Source: Rhodococcoides kyotonense
GTDB taxonomy: Bacteria; Actinomycetota; Actinomycetes; Mycobacteriales; Mycobacteriaceae
DNA length: 64,000 bases
Direction of reading: 5' to 3'
NCBI RefSeq assembly: GCF_900188125.1
Contig: NZ_FZOW01000008.1
Coordinates: 124,001 to 188,000 of the forward strand
How positions within the stretch are numbered: the first letter of the stretch is position 1; every line of letters starts with the position of its first letter. The notes under the pieces were generated by a model, which was not told the origin of the DNA, ran no database searches, and saw only the letters and a list, made by a program, of their open reading frames with translations. The position numbers and the translations under genes are program-made. Below are positions 8,846-17,264 of the stretch, piece by piece.

Positions 8846-9951
8846 CGCATCGGTTCCTCGACGAGCGCGTAACTCGCCGCAGCGACCGGGATGGACAGGC
8901 TCACGGTCACGATCAGCACCAGGAGGAAATGCCCCGAGAACGGGATCAGCCCGAACACGGGGAACACCATCGCCAGCACGACGAGGTGCCAGATGAAGAT
9001 TCCGTAGGACCAGCGACCCAATGCAAGGGTCACGGGATGCTCGAGAATTCCGTGCCTGCGCGAACCGTCGGCCAGCACGAGCGGCGCCAACAACGCGAAC
9101 GCGAGGATGGCCCCCAGCAGCACTTTCACCGCGAACTGCCACGGCTCGGGTCGGACCAACCCCTCGGGTCCGGCGAGAGGGGTCGCCGACAATGCGAAGG
9201 CCAGCACGGCAATTGCCGCGACGAGCCATCTACGGGACGTCAACCGGTGCATCCACGTCTCGGGACTCGTCGAGTACTCCGCGAGCAGCATTCCTGCCGC
9301 GAACCATGCGAAGTATCCAGGCAACCAGTTGTCGTGGTGGATGGCTTCGGGCGTCGACACCGGTACGAACGCCCAGCACAAACTCACAGCCGCGACGACG
9401 AACAGCACCGGCCGACGGAATCGCGCCGCGTCACCACGCAACCCGAGCATGAGGATCGCAATGAACGGAAGCGCGAGATAGAACGCCACCTCGACCGACA
9501 GGCTCCACATCTGAGTCATGCCCTCGGTCAACGTCAGTGGCACGAAAACCTGGGTGAGCGACAGATTCGCTGCCCACACGCGCCAACTACTCCCTGTGTT
9601 CGGCAGGAACAACAGCACGATCGACACGACGACCCAGTACGCAGGCAGAATGCGCACCGCCCTCGACCAGAAGTACCGCAGCATCGGTTGCGCCTCACCG
9701 AGCCCGCGCGCCTGCGCCGCATGCGGGCGCCACAGCAGAAACCCCGACAGCGCGAAGAACAGCGCGACGGCGAGATCGAATCGGCCCCAGATCCGGCCCA
9801 TGACGGCCGAGTTCGCGGCCCCTGTCTGGAACGCGACGTGGGTGACGATGATGCCGATCGACGCGAACGCACGCATCCCCTCGAGCGACGGTATGAACCC
9901 GCGCAACGGGACGACTTCACGTGGAACGGAGACGGCCTGTGTATTCATCAT
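8815..9951 (-). CDS. Membrane acyltransferase, acyltransferase-3 family (Rv0228-like)
   Basis: 378-residue multi-pass acyltransferase of the OafA/Rv0228 type, which transfers acyl groups to extracytoplasmic glycans or lipids. About ten hydrophobic helices are visible. The conserved N-terminal R-x10-H pattern is present in EGMRAFASIGIIVTHVAF, where His is the presumed catalytic residue. Two adjacent ATG codons start the gene, the first at 9951, and no strong ribosome-binding site is seen. The 3' end overlaps aftD by 31 bp tail to tail. The position inside an arabinogalactan/lipoarabinomannan gene block suggests an envelope-glycan substrate, but the acceptor is unknown. Confidence 0.82.
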   Translation of the reverse strand: MMNTQAVSVPREVVPLRGFIPSLEGMRAFASIGIIVTHVAFQTGAANSAVMGRIWGRFDLAVALFFALSGFLLWRPHAAQARGLGEAQPMLRYFWSRAVRILPAYWVVVSIVLLFLPNTGSSWRVWAANLSLTQVFVPLTLTEGMTQMWSLSVEVAFYLALPFIAILMLGLRGDAARFRRPVLFVVAAVSLCWAFVPVSTPEAIHHDNWLPGYFAWFAAGMLLAEYSTSPETWMHRLTSRRWLVAAIAVLAFALSATPLAGPEGLVRPEPWQFAVKVLLGAILAFALLAPLVLADGSRRHGILEHPVTLALGRWSYGIFIWHLVVLAMVFPVFGLIPFSGHFLLVLIVTVSLSIPVAAASYALVEEPMRQRFGPSRRR

Positions 9952-10065
9952 CGACAGTCAAGCATCGATGTTCGTGAAAGTTGACCATGATCGGGCGTGC
10001 CCGCGCCCGCGCGGCGTGATCACTGTTACTGTCACCAGCGACGTGGCGATACCAATCGGACACTC

Positions 10066-10095
10066 CAGGTCGGGGGCTCGACCCACCCCGACCTG
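10066..10095 (+). other. Strong hairpin upstream of the DUF3068 gene
   Basis: A perfect 10-bp stem (CAGGTCGGGG paired with CCCCGACCTG) encloses a 10-nt loop and ends 52 bp before the DUF3068 ATG. No T-run follows, so it is not a classical intrinsic terminator. With a weak promoter-like pair around 10026-10056 it would lie in the 5' leader of that gene. Confidence 0.6.
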
Positions 10096-10147
10096 ACGGG
10101 GGTGGAAGCAGCGGCACGCCGGGAAATAAGACTAAGGAGACTGTCAC

Positions 10148-11281
10148 ATGGCGGAGCGCTCAGGGCCGAGCCGAATCATCGCCCTCGTTCTCGTTGGCCT
10201 GGGTGCATTCCTACTGGTCGCGGCGATTCTGATCCCGACCTACACGGTGTCGCGTCTCGAGAAGACGCCCCTCGACCTCGAGGTCACGACGGTCTCCACC
10301 GGATCCGGCAGCGTCCTCAACGCAGCATCGCTCACCGCGGGACGCGCACAGGTGGACGAGAACGTTCCGCTCGTGTCGCAGCGTTTCGTCACCGTCGAGG
10401 ATCCGTCGAACGCCGAGGAGATGACGCTGCAGGCCGGACAGACTCTGCGCCGCAGCGACAAGCAGGGTGACACAGGCCTTCTGACCGCAACCGTCGACCG
10501 CGTCACCATCGACCGCGTCAGCTCGATGCCCGTCGAGAATCCCGTCGGAACCATTCAGGTGCAGGGCGACAAGCCCGCCGAGGAAGTTCCGCACACCGGC
10601 TTGCAGTACAAGTTCCCGTTCAACGCGGAGCAGAAGAGCTACCCGTACTTCGACATCAACGCTCGCGCATCGAAGGACATCGATTTCGTCGAAGAGACCG
10701 AGATCAACGGCACCAAGGTCTACAAGTACCAGCAGGATGTCGGACCGGTGGACCTGTCCACCGTCGTCAACACTCCGACCAACAAGCTGACGCTGCCCGC
10801 CGCCACATGGGGCGTCGATGGCGGCGAAGCACCCGTCACGATGACGCGCTGGTACGAGAACACCCGCACGGTGTGGGTCGAGCCGGAGACCGGCGTCGTC
10901 GTCAAGGGTGAAGAGCAGGTGCACCAGTACTACTCGCGCACGGCAGGACAGCCCGAGGTCGATGTGCTGAACGCACCGATCACGTTCGACGAGAACACCG
11001 TCGAGTACCAGATCCAGCAGGCGAAGGACGGCCAGGACAAGCTGTCGCTGTTCGGTCGCACGCTGCCGATCGTCGCGGCGGTCCTCGGAGTCATCGCCCT
11101 GATCGCAGGCATCATCCTCGGTCTCCGCGGCGGCAAGGGCCCGCGTCAGCCTGCACGCACCGGCGGACCGCAGCACAGCGACGACGGCGGCGGCTACGCA
11201 CCGCAGACCGAACCCGTCAACCGCGACTGGACGACGGATCGGACCGAGGAAATTCCTCGGACGAATCTCTCGAAGGAGTAA
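10148..11281 (+). CDS. DUF3068 membrane protein (Rv0227c-like, 'PorA family')
   Basis: 377-residue protein with a cytoplasmic N-terminus, one helix at about residues 10-30, a large extracytoplasmic domain, a second helix at about 305-328 and a charged C-terminal tail. This two-anchor layout and the TYTVSRLEKTPLDL start of the outer domain fit DUF3068, which databases label porin PorA-like. The mycobacterial homologue Rv0227c lies in the same envelope neighbourhood. AAGGAG is 8 nt before the ATG. The biochemical role is not established. The 3' end lies 12 bp before the perfect inverted repeat shared with the convergent flippase gene. Confidence 0.8.
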   Translation: MAERSGPSRIIALVLVGLGAFLLVAAILIPTYTVSRLEKTPLDLEVTTVSTGSGSVLNAASLTAGRAQVDENVPLVSQRFVTVEDPSNAEEMTLQAGQTLRRSDKQGDTGLLTATVDRVTIDRVSSMPVENPVGTIQVQGDKPAEEVPHTGLQYKFPFNAEQKSYPYFDINARASKDIDFVEETEINGTKVYKYQQDVGPVDLSTVVNTPTNKLTLPAATWGVDGGEAPVTMTRWYENTRTVWVEPETGVVVKGEEQVHQYYSRTAGQPEVDVLNAPITFDENTVEYQIQQAKDGQDKLSLFGRTLPIVAAVLGVIALIAGIILGLRGGKGPRQPARTGGPQHSDDGGGYAPQTEPVNRDWTTDRTEEIPRTNLSKE

Positions 11282-11293
11282 GCGGCTTCGCCG

Positions 11294-11339
11294 CATGTGC
11301 ACGAAAATACATAGCGGGCTATGTATTTTCGTGCACATG
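11294..11339. repeat. Perfect 21-bp inverted repeat with 4-nt loop (copy 1)
   Basis: Arms 11294-11314 and 11319-11339 are perfectly complementary around the loop CGGG; each arm begins CATGTGCACG when read inward. A small GCGGC-TTC-GCCGC hairpin abuts it on the left. It lies between convergent genes and probably works as a bidirectional terminator. The right arm is also coding: it supplies the last six codons and TAG stop of the flippase. A second copy is at 61406-61451. Confidence 0.9.
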
Positions 11340-12512
11340 GCGCGAAGCGCCCAACGCAACCGCGCTCATCACCACCGCGCACACAGCGGCAACGGACGCG
11401 GCGACGACGACGAACTGCAGAACCGTCGTCGCGACGAACGTCAGCAGCACCACCTCGACGAGCAACCCGACCCACGCGACGAGCGCGAGAGTCGTTCGCT
11501 CCCCGGCGATAGCCCACAGCAGCGCACTCTGCAGCACCGCCAGGCACGCGCCCTGCACCGCGAAGATCCACAGATATCCCTGGACGGCTGCGTAGTCCTC
11601 ACCGACGACGATCGGCACGAGCCCCGCGGCCACCACCGATCCGAGGATCAGCACCGCGCCGATCCCTGCGACGACCGCCAACGCCGACCGCAGCGCCGCA
11701 CCCGACTGCACCGGATTCGCCATCCGCGGATACAGCACGACGCCGACGGCCTGAGGCAGCCAGAACGCAGCCTTCGTCGCCACGGCTCCGAGCGCGTAGA
11801 GACCCGCGTCCTCGCTGCTCAGCTGCCCGCGCGCCAACATCAGATCCACCGACGACAACGCGATCAGCGCGAGCTGCACCTGCGACGCCTGCAGCACCGT
11901 CCCGACGCCGATGCGCAGGGCTTCGGCGTCGTCCGAGGCGCCGTCGAGCAGTCGCGCGGCGAGCGCCACCGCGCCTGTTCCTGCTGCGCTGGCTGCCAAC
12001 ACGACGCCGGGGCCTGCACCCAACGCCAGCGCGACCACTGCAGGAACGACCTTGCCGAACCCCGCCGACGCCAACACGATGCTCAGCCGGCCGAACCGCG
12101 CCGACCCCTGCAGCAATCCCTGTTCGGTGGCGAGCACGACGAGCATCGGCGCGACGACGAGCGCCGACGTCGTCGCCAACACCCCGGTGTCCAGCGCGTA
12201 GGCGACGACCGGGGCACACAGAACGGCCAACACCGCGACGACTGCCGCACAGCGATATCCGAGACCGCGCAGCGACCGTCGGCTCCGGCCGTGGACCACC
12301 TCGCGCGCGATGACGGACTGCAACGCGAGAGCAGGCACCGCGAGCACCAACTGCGCGGCGAGCAGACTCGCGAACTCGCCGTACCCCTCGACACCCAACA
12401 ACCGGCTCGCAGGCAGATGCAGCAGGTACGACGCGACGTTCGCCGTCATGGATCCGATCGTCACCATCGTCATACCTGCCACGGCGGAGGCGGAGACGGC
12501 GCGAATCGGCAT
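11319..12512 (-). CDS. Wzx-like polysaccharide flippase
   Basis: 397-residue multi-pass membrane protein with about twelve hydrophobic helices, resembling Wzx/MurJ-superfamily lipid-linked oligosaccharide flippases. The first helix is followed by LPASRLLGVEGYGEFASLLA, typical of the first loop of this family. It lies in the envelope-glycan block, divergent from the GT-C gene, so export of a lipid-linked glycan intermediate is a reasonable inference; the substrate is unknown. The ATG at 12512 is preferred to the GTG at 12521 because a TANNNT box lies 7 nt upstream. The C-terminal peptide HVHENT and the stop are encoded by the inverted repeat at the 3' end. Confidence 0.75.
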   Translation of the reverse strand: MPIRAVSASAVAGMTMVTIGSMTANVASYLLHLPASRLLGVEGYGEFASLLAAQLVLAVPALALQSVIAREVVHGRSRRSLRGLGYRCAAVVAVLAVLCAPVVAYALDTGVLATTSALVVAPMLVVLATEQGLLQGSARFGRLSIVLASAGFGKVVPAVVALALGAGPGVVLAASAAGTGAVALAARLLDGASDDAEALRIGVGTVLQASQVQLALIALSSVDLMLARGQLSSEDAGLYALGAVATKAAFWLPQAVGVVLYPRMANPVQSGAALRSALAVVAGIGAVLILGSVVAAGLVPIVVGEDYAAVQGYLWIFAVQGACLAVLQSALLWAIAGERTTLALVAWVGLLVEVVLLTFVATTVLQFVVVAASVAAVCAVVMSAVALGASRHVHENT

Positions 12513-12519
12513 GCGCCCC

Positions 12520-12531
12520 ACGGTATAGGGT
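12520..12531. promoter_or_regulatory. Symmetric divergent leaderless promoter (flippase / GT-C)
   Basis: The 12 bp ACGGTATAGGGT hold two abutting -10 boxes: TAGGGT rightward and TACCGT leftward, centred on TATA. Each is followed by exactly 7 nt and then an ATG, at 12539 and at 12512. The start codons are thus only 26 bp apart with no room for separate promoters or ribosome-binding sites. Both transcripts are predicted to be leaderless. Confidence 0.55.
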
Positions 12532-12538
12532 GCCGATC

Positions 12539-14209
12539 ATGGCGTCGTCGACATCGAGGTGGGCGCCGCCGGTCTACAGCCTGCTGCTGTCGGTTCTGGT
12601 TCTCGGGCCGCTGCTCGGACCCGGCTATCTTCTGCTTCGCGACGCCGTCAGCACCCCTCGCTCCTACCTGACAGACGCGGCACTGGGCACGACCGATGCC
12701 GCTGCGCGAGCGGTTCCACAGGACGCGTTCGTCGCGACGCTGTCGACAGTCGTCGACGGCGGGGTCGTCGTGAAGGTCGTTCTGCTGCTGGCGTTGTGGC
12801 TCGCGGGGTGGGGTGCCGCTCGTATGTCCCGCGCGCTGCTCCCGACGGCTCCGACGCCTGCGCTGCTGACGGCCTCGACCGTCGCGATCTGGAATCCGTA
12901 CGTCGCCGAGCGTCTGCTGCAAGGACATTGGTCTCTGCTGGTCGGGTATGCAGCACTGCCGTGGACGGTCTCGGCTGCCCTGACGCTTCGACGCACCGGC
13001 CGTTGGGCTCCGCTGGCCGTCTGCCTCGCCGCCGCAGGACTCACTCCGACCGGTGCCGTTCTCGCGGCGATCGTCGCGCTGGCCGTGTCCGGCACTCTCC
13101 GACGCGGTCTGATCACGTCGGCACTCGCGATCACCGCGTCGCTGCCGTGGCTCGTCGCGACGGCAGTGTCCGGGGGCGGAACAACGAGCACCGACCCGGC
13201 AGGCGTCGCAGCCTTCGCTGCCCGCGCCGAACCAGGCCTCGGCACGATCGGCAGCCTCGCCGGACTCGGCGGCATCTGGAACGCCGATGCCGTCCCGACG
13301 TCCCGCACGTCGTTGTTCGCCGTCGTCGGAACCGCGTTGCTGCTGGCCGTCGTCGCCCTCGGGATTCTGCTGCTGTGGCGTCGTCGGCGACATCCGTACG
13401 TGCTCGCGCTGGGTGTAGTCGCCGTCGTCGCCGTCGTGAGTCTCGCGCTCGCGGCCACGAGCCCCGGCCTGCACGTCGGCGAATGGGCGGCGACGCACGT
13501 CCCCGGCGCCGGATTGCTGCGCGACGCGCAGAAGTGGGTCGCGTTGGCGATGCCGTTCTACGCACTGGCCTCGGCAGCCGGTGTCACCTGGGCGGCGGCC
13601 AGGCTGCGAAACGCGTGGCTACCGGGCATCGCCGCGATGCTTGCGGTGCTGATTGCTCTGCCGGACCTCGTGTGGGGCGTCGCGGGCCAGATCCGGCCCG
13701 TCGACTACCCGTCGTCGTGGCACACCGTTGCCGAGAAACTCGAAGGCGACACCGGCGACGTCGCGGTGCTTCCCGCAGGCATGTTCCGCATCTTCCCGTA
13801 CAGCGGCGACGCGCCCGTGCTGGATCCGGCTCCCCGCATGCTGCCGCTCGACGTCCTGCAGACCGGCGAATTGATCGTCGCAGGCGGTTCCGTACGCGGC
13901 GAAGGATCACGAGCCGAATCCGTCGAGTCCGTTCTCCTCGCAGGCGGGAGCGTCGACGAGCTGCGACGGCTCGGCGTCGGCTGGGTTCTGGTGGAACGTA
14001 CGACGCCGGGGCAGCTCGGCGAGTCGCAGACCACGCTCGACCAACTCGACAGCGCCTATTCCGACGACGAACTCGCCCTCTACCGCATCCCCGACGCGCT
14101 CGACGCGTCCGAGTCCGGCGGCAACGCGGCGGTCGTCGCCGCGCACCTCGTGTGGTTCGCGCTGCTTGCCGGCGGGTTCGGCGTCGCGATCTACCGGCGC
14201 GAGGGCTGA
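12539..14209 (+). CDS. GT-C-like polytopic membrane protein (Rv0226c-like)
   Basis: 556-residue membrane protein with about ten or more helices and a C-terminal soluble region ending in one more helix (about residues 530-550). Length, the N-terminal MASSTSRWAPPVYS and the neighbouring genes match Rv0226c, a membrane protein thought to belong to the GT-C glycosyltransferase fold. No catalytic residue could be assigned with certainty. The ATG at 12539 is chosen over GTG 12530 from the leaderless promoter geometry. The 3' end overlaps the convergent GT4 gene by 19 bp. An envelope-glycan role is inferred from neighbours. Confidence 0.72.
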   Translation: MASSTSRWAPPVYSLLLSVLVLGPLLGPGYLLLRDAVSTPRSYLTDAALGTTDAAARAVPQDAFVATLSTVVDGGVVVKVVLLLALWLAGWGAARMSRALLPTAPTPALLTASTVAIWNPYVAERLLQGHWSLLVGYAALPWTVSAALTLRRTGRWAPLAVCLAAAGLTPTGAVLAAIVALAVSGTLRRGLITSALAITASLPWLVATAVSGGGTTSTDPAGVAAFAARAEPGLGTIGSLAGLGGIWNADAVPTSRTSLFAVVGTALLLAVVALGILLLWRRRRHPYVLALGVVAVVAVVSLALAATSPGLHVGEWAATHVPGAGLLRDAQKWVALAMPFYALASAAGVTWAAARLRNAWLPGIAAMLAVLIALPDLVWGVAGQIRPVDYPSSWHTVAEKLEGDTGDVAVLPAGMFRIFPYSGDAPVLDPAPRMLPLDVLQTGELIVAGGSVRGEGSRAESVESVLLAGGSVDELRRLGVGWVLVERTTPGQLGESQTTLDQLDSAYSDDELALYRIPDALDASESGGNAAVVAAHLVWFALLAGGFGVAIYRREG

Positions 14210-15384
14210 GGCACGCTCGGCGACACCAGCCCGGAGACGTGGTCGCCGGCCACCGAGGCTTCGAGCACGCTGTGGACGCCGTGCGCGCACTGTTCCCAGG
14301 AGAATTCGCGTGCGCGGACGCGAGCTTTCTCACCCAGGTCGGCGCGCATCTCCGCGTCGCGCAGAAGATCCCCGACGGCGGCGGTCAGCGCCGTGACGTC
14401 GCGATCCGCGCCGTCGGCGCCGACCAGCAGTCCCGTCACACCGTCGATGATCGAGTCGGTGAGGCCCTTCGAGCTGCGGTATCCGACGGTCGGCACGCCG
14501 TGTTGCGCGGCCTCGACGACCGCGAGACCCCAGCCCTCCTTGCGGGAGGGCATGACGTGCACCCACGATTGCCCGAGAAGTTCGTGCTTGCGCAACTCGT
14601 CGACGTGGCCGTGGAACGTCACCGCGTAGTCGATGCCGAGCTCGCGGACTCGCTGACGCAGGTTGTCCTCCCACCAGCCACCGCCGATGACGTCGAGGTG
14701 CAGGTCAGGGATCGTCGAACGCAGTGTCGCGACCGCGGCGAGCGCATCCTCGATCTGCTTGTGCGGAACCAACCTCGACAGCACCGACAACGACGGATGA
14801 GACGACCTGACGTCCTCGGGAATCTCGCCCGGGACCGCGTCGACCCCGTTGCGTACGACGGCGATGCGATCTCGATCGACGCCGAGCGCCACCAACTCGT
14901 CGGCCGACGGCAACGACACCGTCAGGTACTGATTCGCGCGATGCACCCGCGGCGAGACGGCGCTTTCGAGCCACCAACCGAGCTTCGCCATCAACGGACC
15001 GGCGACCGGCCACTGCTCGCGGTGGCAGTGGTGCACGAGCAGCGTCACCGGCACTCCGGCAGCAATGCGCGAGAAGAACGGAATGCCGTTCTGAGTGTCG
15101 ACGACGGCGTCGGGCCGAATTCCGCGCAGCGGCCCGAAACCCAGACGACCTGCGACGATGGCGGCGAGCGCCCGCGGATACACGCTGAGGCGGCCACCAC
15201 CGCGACTGATGCGAATGCCGTCGACCACTTCTTCGGCGGGAGCGCCGGGGTACGACGCGGTCCGCAGCGTCACTCGGACGCCGCGCCTCGCCAGACCTGC
15301 GCCGACCTGCTCGAGATAGCGTTCACTGCCCCCACCCTGGGGGTGGCCGGTATCTCGCCAGCAGAGCAGCAGCACCTCTCGCAC
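14191..15384 (-). CDS. GT4 family glycosyltransferase (Rv0225-like)
   Basis: 397-residue retaining glycosyltransferase with two Rossmann domains. The N-terminal half carries GGGSERYLEQVGAGLARRG, typical of GT4 acceptor-binding loops. The C-terminal half has VVRNGVDAVP and the EX7E-type motif PSRKEGWGLAVVEAAQHG for nucleotide-sugar binding. The start is GTG (15384) with a purine-rich GGGGGACGGAAG stretch just upstream. It is the positional equivalent of Rv0225. The cytoplasmic protein probably assembles a lipid-linked or envelope glycan that the neighbouring GT-C protein and flippase handle, which is inference from clustering. Confidence 0.8.
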   Translation of the reverse strand: MREVLLLCWRDTGHPQGGGSERYLEQVGAGLARRGVRVTLRTASYPGAPAEEVVDGIRISRGGGRLSVYPRALAAIVAGRLGFGPLRGIRPDAVVDTQNGIPFFSRIAAGVPVTLLVHHCHREQWPVAGPLMAKLGWWLESAVSPRVHRANQYLTVSLPSADELVALGVDRDRIAVVRNGVDAVPGEIPEDVRSSHPSLSVLSRLVPHKQIEDALAAVATLRSTIPDLHLDVIGGGWWEDNLRQRVRELGIDYAVTFHGHVDELRKHELLGQSWVHVMPSRKEGWGLAVVEAAQHGVPTVGYRSSKGLTDSIIDGVTGLLVGADGADRDVTALTAAVGDLLRDAEMRADLGEKARVRAREFSWEQCAHGVHSVLEASVAGDHVSGLVSPSVPQPSRR

Positions 15385-15491
15385 AGCTTCCGTCCCCCAT
15401 CACGGCCACAACAACACGAACTCGAAACACCCTAACGGTTCGTCCGGCCCCGCGAAGCCCGACGCGTCGGCTTCACATACTCTTTCTGCTC

Positions 15492-16292
15492 GTGTCGTAC
15501 TTCAGGAGGCGCCGGTCGGAGGTCACCCGCCTCTTCGCGAAACGGGCGACTCTGCGGCGGTCGGTGAGCCTGCTGAACGACTTCGGACACGAGCAGAGCG
15601 CACCGGACATCTTCTACGGCGCTCTCGCGCGCGACTCCGTCGAGCTGATCGGTGACCTCTATCGAGGCCTCACAGGTGACGAGCTTCGTAGCCGCATCGT
15701 CGTCGACGTCGGAGGTGGTCCCGGCTACTTCGCCCAGGTGTTCCAGGACAGCGAGGCGCGCTACATCCCCGTCGAACCCGACCCGTCCGAGATGCACGCC
15801 GCCGGCCTGGCCGTGCACGGGAGCGTACGTGGCTCCGGCATGGCATTGCCCTTCCGCGACAACAGCGTCGACATCTGCTTTTCCTCCAACGTCGCCGAGC
15901 ACGTACGCGAGCCGTGGACGATGGCCGAGGAGATGCTGCGCGTCACCAAACCCGGCGGCCTGATGGTCCTGTCGTACACGCTGTGGTTCTCACCGTTCGG
16001 AGGTCACGAGACTCGGCCGTGGCACTACTTCGGCGGACGTTACGCCGCCGAACGATACCGTCGGACGCATGGTCGGCAGCCGAAGAACCTGTTCGGTGAA
16101 TCCCTGTTCGACATCGGCGCATCCGACGGATTACGTTGGGCCCGTAGTACTTCCAGTGGAACGCTGCTCGCCGCCTTTCCGCGATACCACCCCCGCTGGG
16201 CGTGGTGGATCATCCACGTTCCGGTCGTCCGCGAATTCCTCGCCAGCAATCTCGTCGTCGTCCTGGAGGCACACGCTACGTTGGAAAGATGA
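15492..16292 (+). CDS. SAM-dependent class I methyltransferase (Rv0224c-like)
   Basis: 266-residue methyltransferase. SAM-binding motif I VDVGGGPGYF is at about residues 73-82, with the acidic motif II (PVEPDPSE) and the motif around SSNVAEHV. The C-terminal part has hydrophobic segments around RYHPRWAWWIIHVP, so the protein may associate with the membrane. The GTG start at 15492 has a TACTCT box 8 nt upstream, compatible with a leaderless message. It corresponds to Rv0224c and is divergent from the GT4 gene. The stop TGA overlaps the ATG of the ROK kinase. The methyl acceptor is unknown; an envelope glycan or lipid is plausible. Confidence 0.82.
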   Translation: MSYFRRRRSEVTRLFAKRATLRRSVSLLNDFGHEQSAPDIFYGALARDSVELIGDLYRGLTGDELRSRIVVDVGGGPGYFAQVFQDSEARYIPVEPDPSEMHAAGLAVHGSVRGSGMALPFRDNSVDICFSSNVAEHVREPWTMAEEMLRVTKPGGLMVLSYTLWFSPFGGHETRPWHYFGGRYAAERYRRTHGRQPKNLFGESLFDIGASDGLRWARSTSSGTLLAAFPRYHPRWAWWIIHVPVVREFLASNLVVVLEAHATLER

Positions 16293-17188
16293 CAGCGCTG
16301 GCATTGGACATCGGGGGAACGAAGATGACCGCGGCGGTGGTCGGCGACGATGGGCGTCCCGGCGAAGCACTGGAAGTCCCGACGCCCGAGACCGACGTCT
16401 GGAAGGCATGTTCCGACCTGCTCGACGCGGTCGCCGTCGGCAGCGACATCGAACGCGTCGGCATCGCATGTGCAGGCCCGGTGAACACCATCTCCGGTTC
16501 CGTGGCACCGATCAACATCCCGGAATGGAAAGACGGATTCGGCCTCGGCGAGGCCGTTCGAAAGCACTTTCCCGACGCGTCGACGACGGTCGCCATGGAC
16601 GGCGGGTGTGCCGCGCTCGGTGAGCACAAGTTCGGCGCAGCCCAGGGCGTCGACGACGTGTTGAGCCTGGTCGTGTCCACGGGCATCGGCGGCGGCCTGG
16701 TACTCGGCGGCGAGATCGTGCACGGGCGCAGCGGCAATGCAGGCCACATCGGGCACATCGTCGTCCCCGGCTCGACGACGCCCTGCACGTGCGGCGGCCT
16801 CGGCTGCGTGGAAACGGTGTCGAGTGGGCCATCCGCGGTGCGATGGGCACAGGAGCAGGGATGGGAAGGGTCGACGGGCGCCGAACTGGCCCGCTCCGCA
16901 CAGGACGGAGACGTCGTCGCGATCACGACGCTGCAGCGTGCGGGCGTCGCATTGGGGCAGGCGATCGCGTCGGCCGCCGCGTTGGTGGACGTGAATCTCG
17001 TCGTCATCGGCGGCGGTTTCGCGCAGGCAGGCCCGCCGCTGTGGGATCCGATCAAGGAGTCCGCGGCGCTGCACGCGCGCCTGAAGTTCCTCGACGGCTT
17101 GGAGATCGTGCCCGCGCAGCTCGGTGGCGTCGGGACTCTGACGGGTGCGGCGGTGCTTGCGACTTCGTCGCCCGTGCGCGGAAAGTAA
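16289..17188 (+). CDS. ROK-family sugar kinase
   Basis: 299-residue ROK-family kinase, probably ATP-dependent glucokinase or N-acetylhexosamine kinase in the cytoplasm. It begins MTALALDIGGTKMTA (phosphate-binding DxGGTK), has GIGGGLVLGGEIVHGRSG and the zinc-site signature CTCGGLGCVE, all standard for ROK sugar kinases. No N-terminal helix-turn-helix is present, so it is an enzyme and not a ROK repressor. The ATG overlaps the methyltransferase stop by 4 bp and GGAAAG lies just upstream. The upstream in-frame extension was rejected because it would run inside the methyltransferase gene. Confidence 0.86.
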   Translation: MTALALDIGGTKMTAAVVGDDGRPGEALEVPTPETDVWKACSDLLDAVAVGSDIERVGIACAGPVNTISGSVAPINIPEWKDGFGLGEAVRKHFPDASTTVAMDGGCAALGEHKFGAAQGVDDVLSLVVSTGIGGGLVLGGEIVHGRSGNAGHIGHIVVPGSTTPCTCGGLGCVETVSSGPSAVRWAQEQGWEGSTGAELARSAQDGDVVAITTLQRAGVALGQAIASAAALVDVNLVVIGGGFAQAGPPLWDPIKESAALHARLKFLDGLEIVPAQLGGVGTLTGAAVLATSSPVRGK

Positions 17189-17240
17189 CAATCTGGACCA
17201 ACTATGCACGCACGGGCGCTTCGCGCATCTTCCCAATTTC

Positions 17241-17258
17241 TGTAACGTGTTCTAGCCT
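17241..17258 (+). promoter_or_regulatory. KstR-like operator overlapping a leaderless -10 box
   Basis: TGTAACGTGTTCTA (17241-17254) matches every fixed position of the published KstR motif TNNAACNNGTTNNA. It overlaps TAGCCT (17253-17258), which sits 6 nt before the ATG of the aldehyde dehydrogenase. A bound TetR-type KstR repressor would block the -10 box. To my recollection the mycobacterial homologue Rv0223c is listed in the KstR cholesterol regulon. Confidence 0.7.
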
Positions 17259-17264
17259 CGTTTC

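Noticed and set aside
7805..9229. 474-codon minus-strand frame across the aftD/acyltransferase junction
   Set aside because: Antisense to aftD for most of its length and lacks any recognisable motif.
12559..15435. 958-codon open frame on the plus strand
   Set aside because: It overlaps the GT-C and GT4 genes in another frame, is Arg-rich with no domains, and is a typical high-GC shadow.
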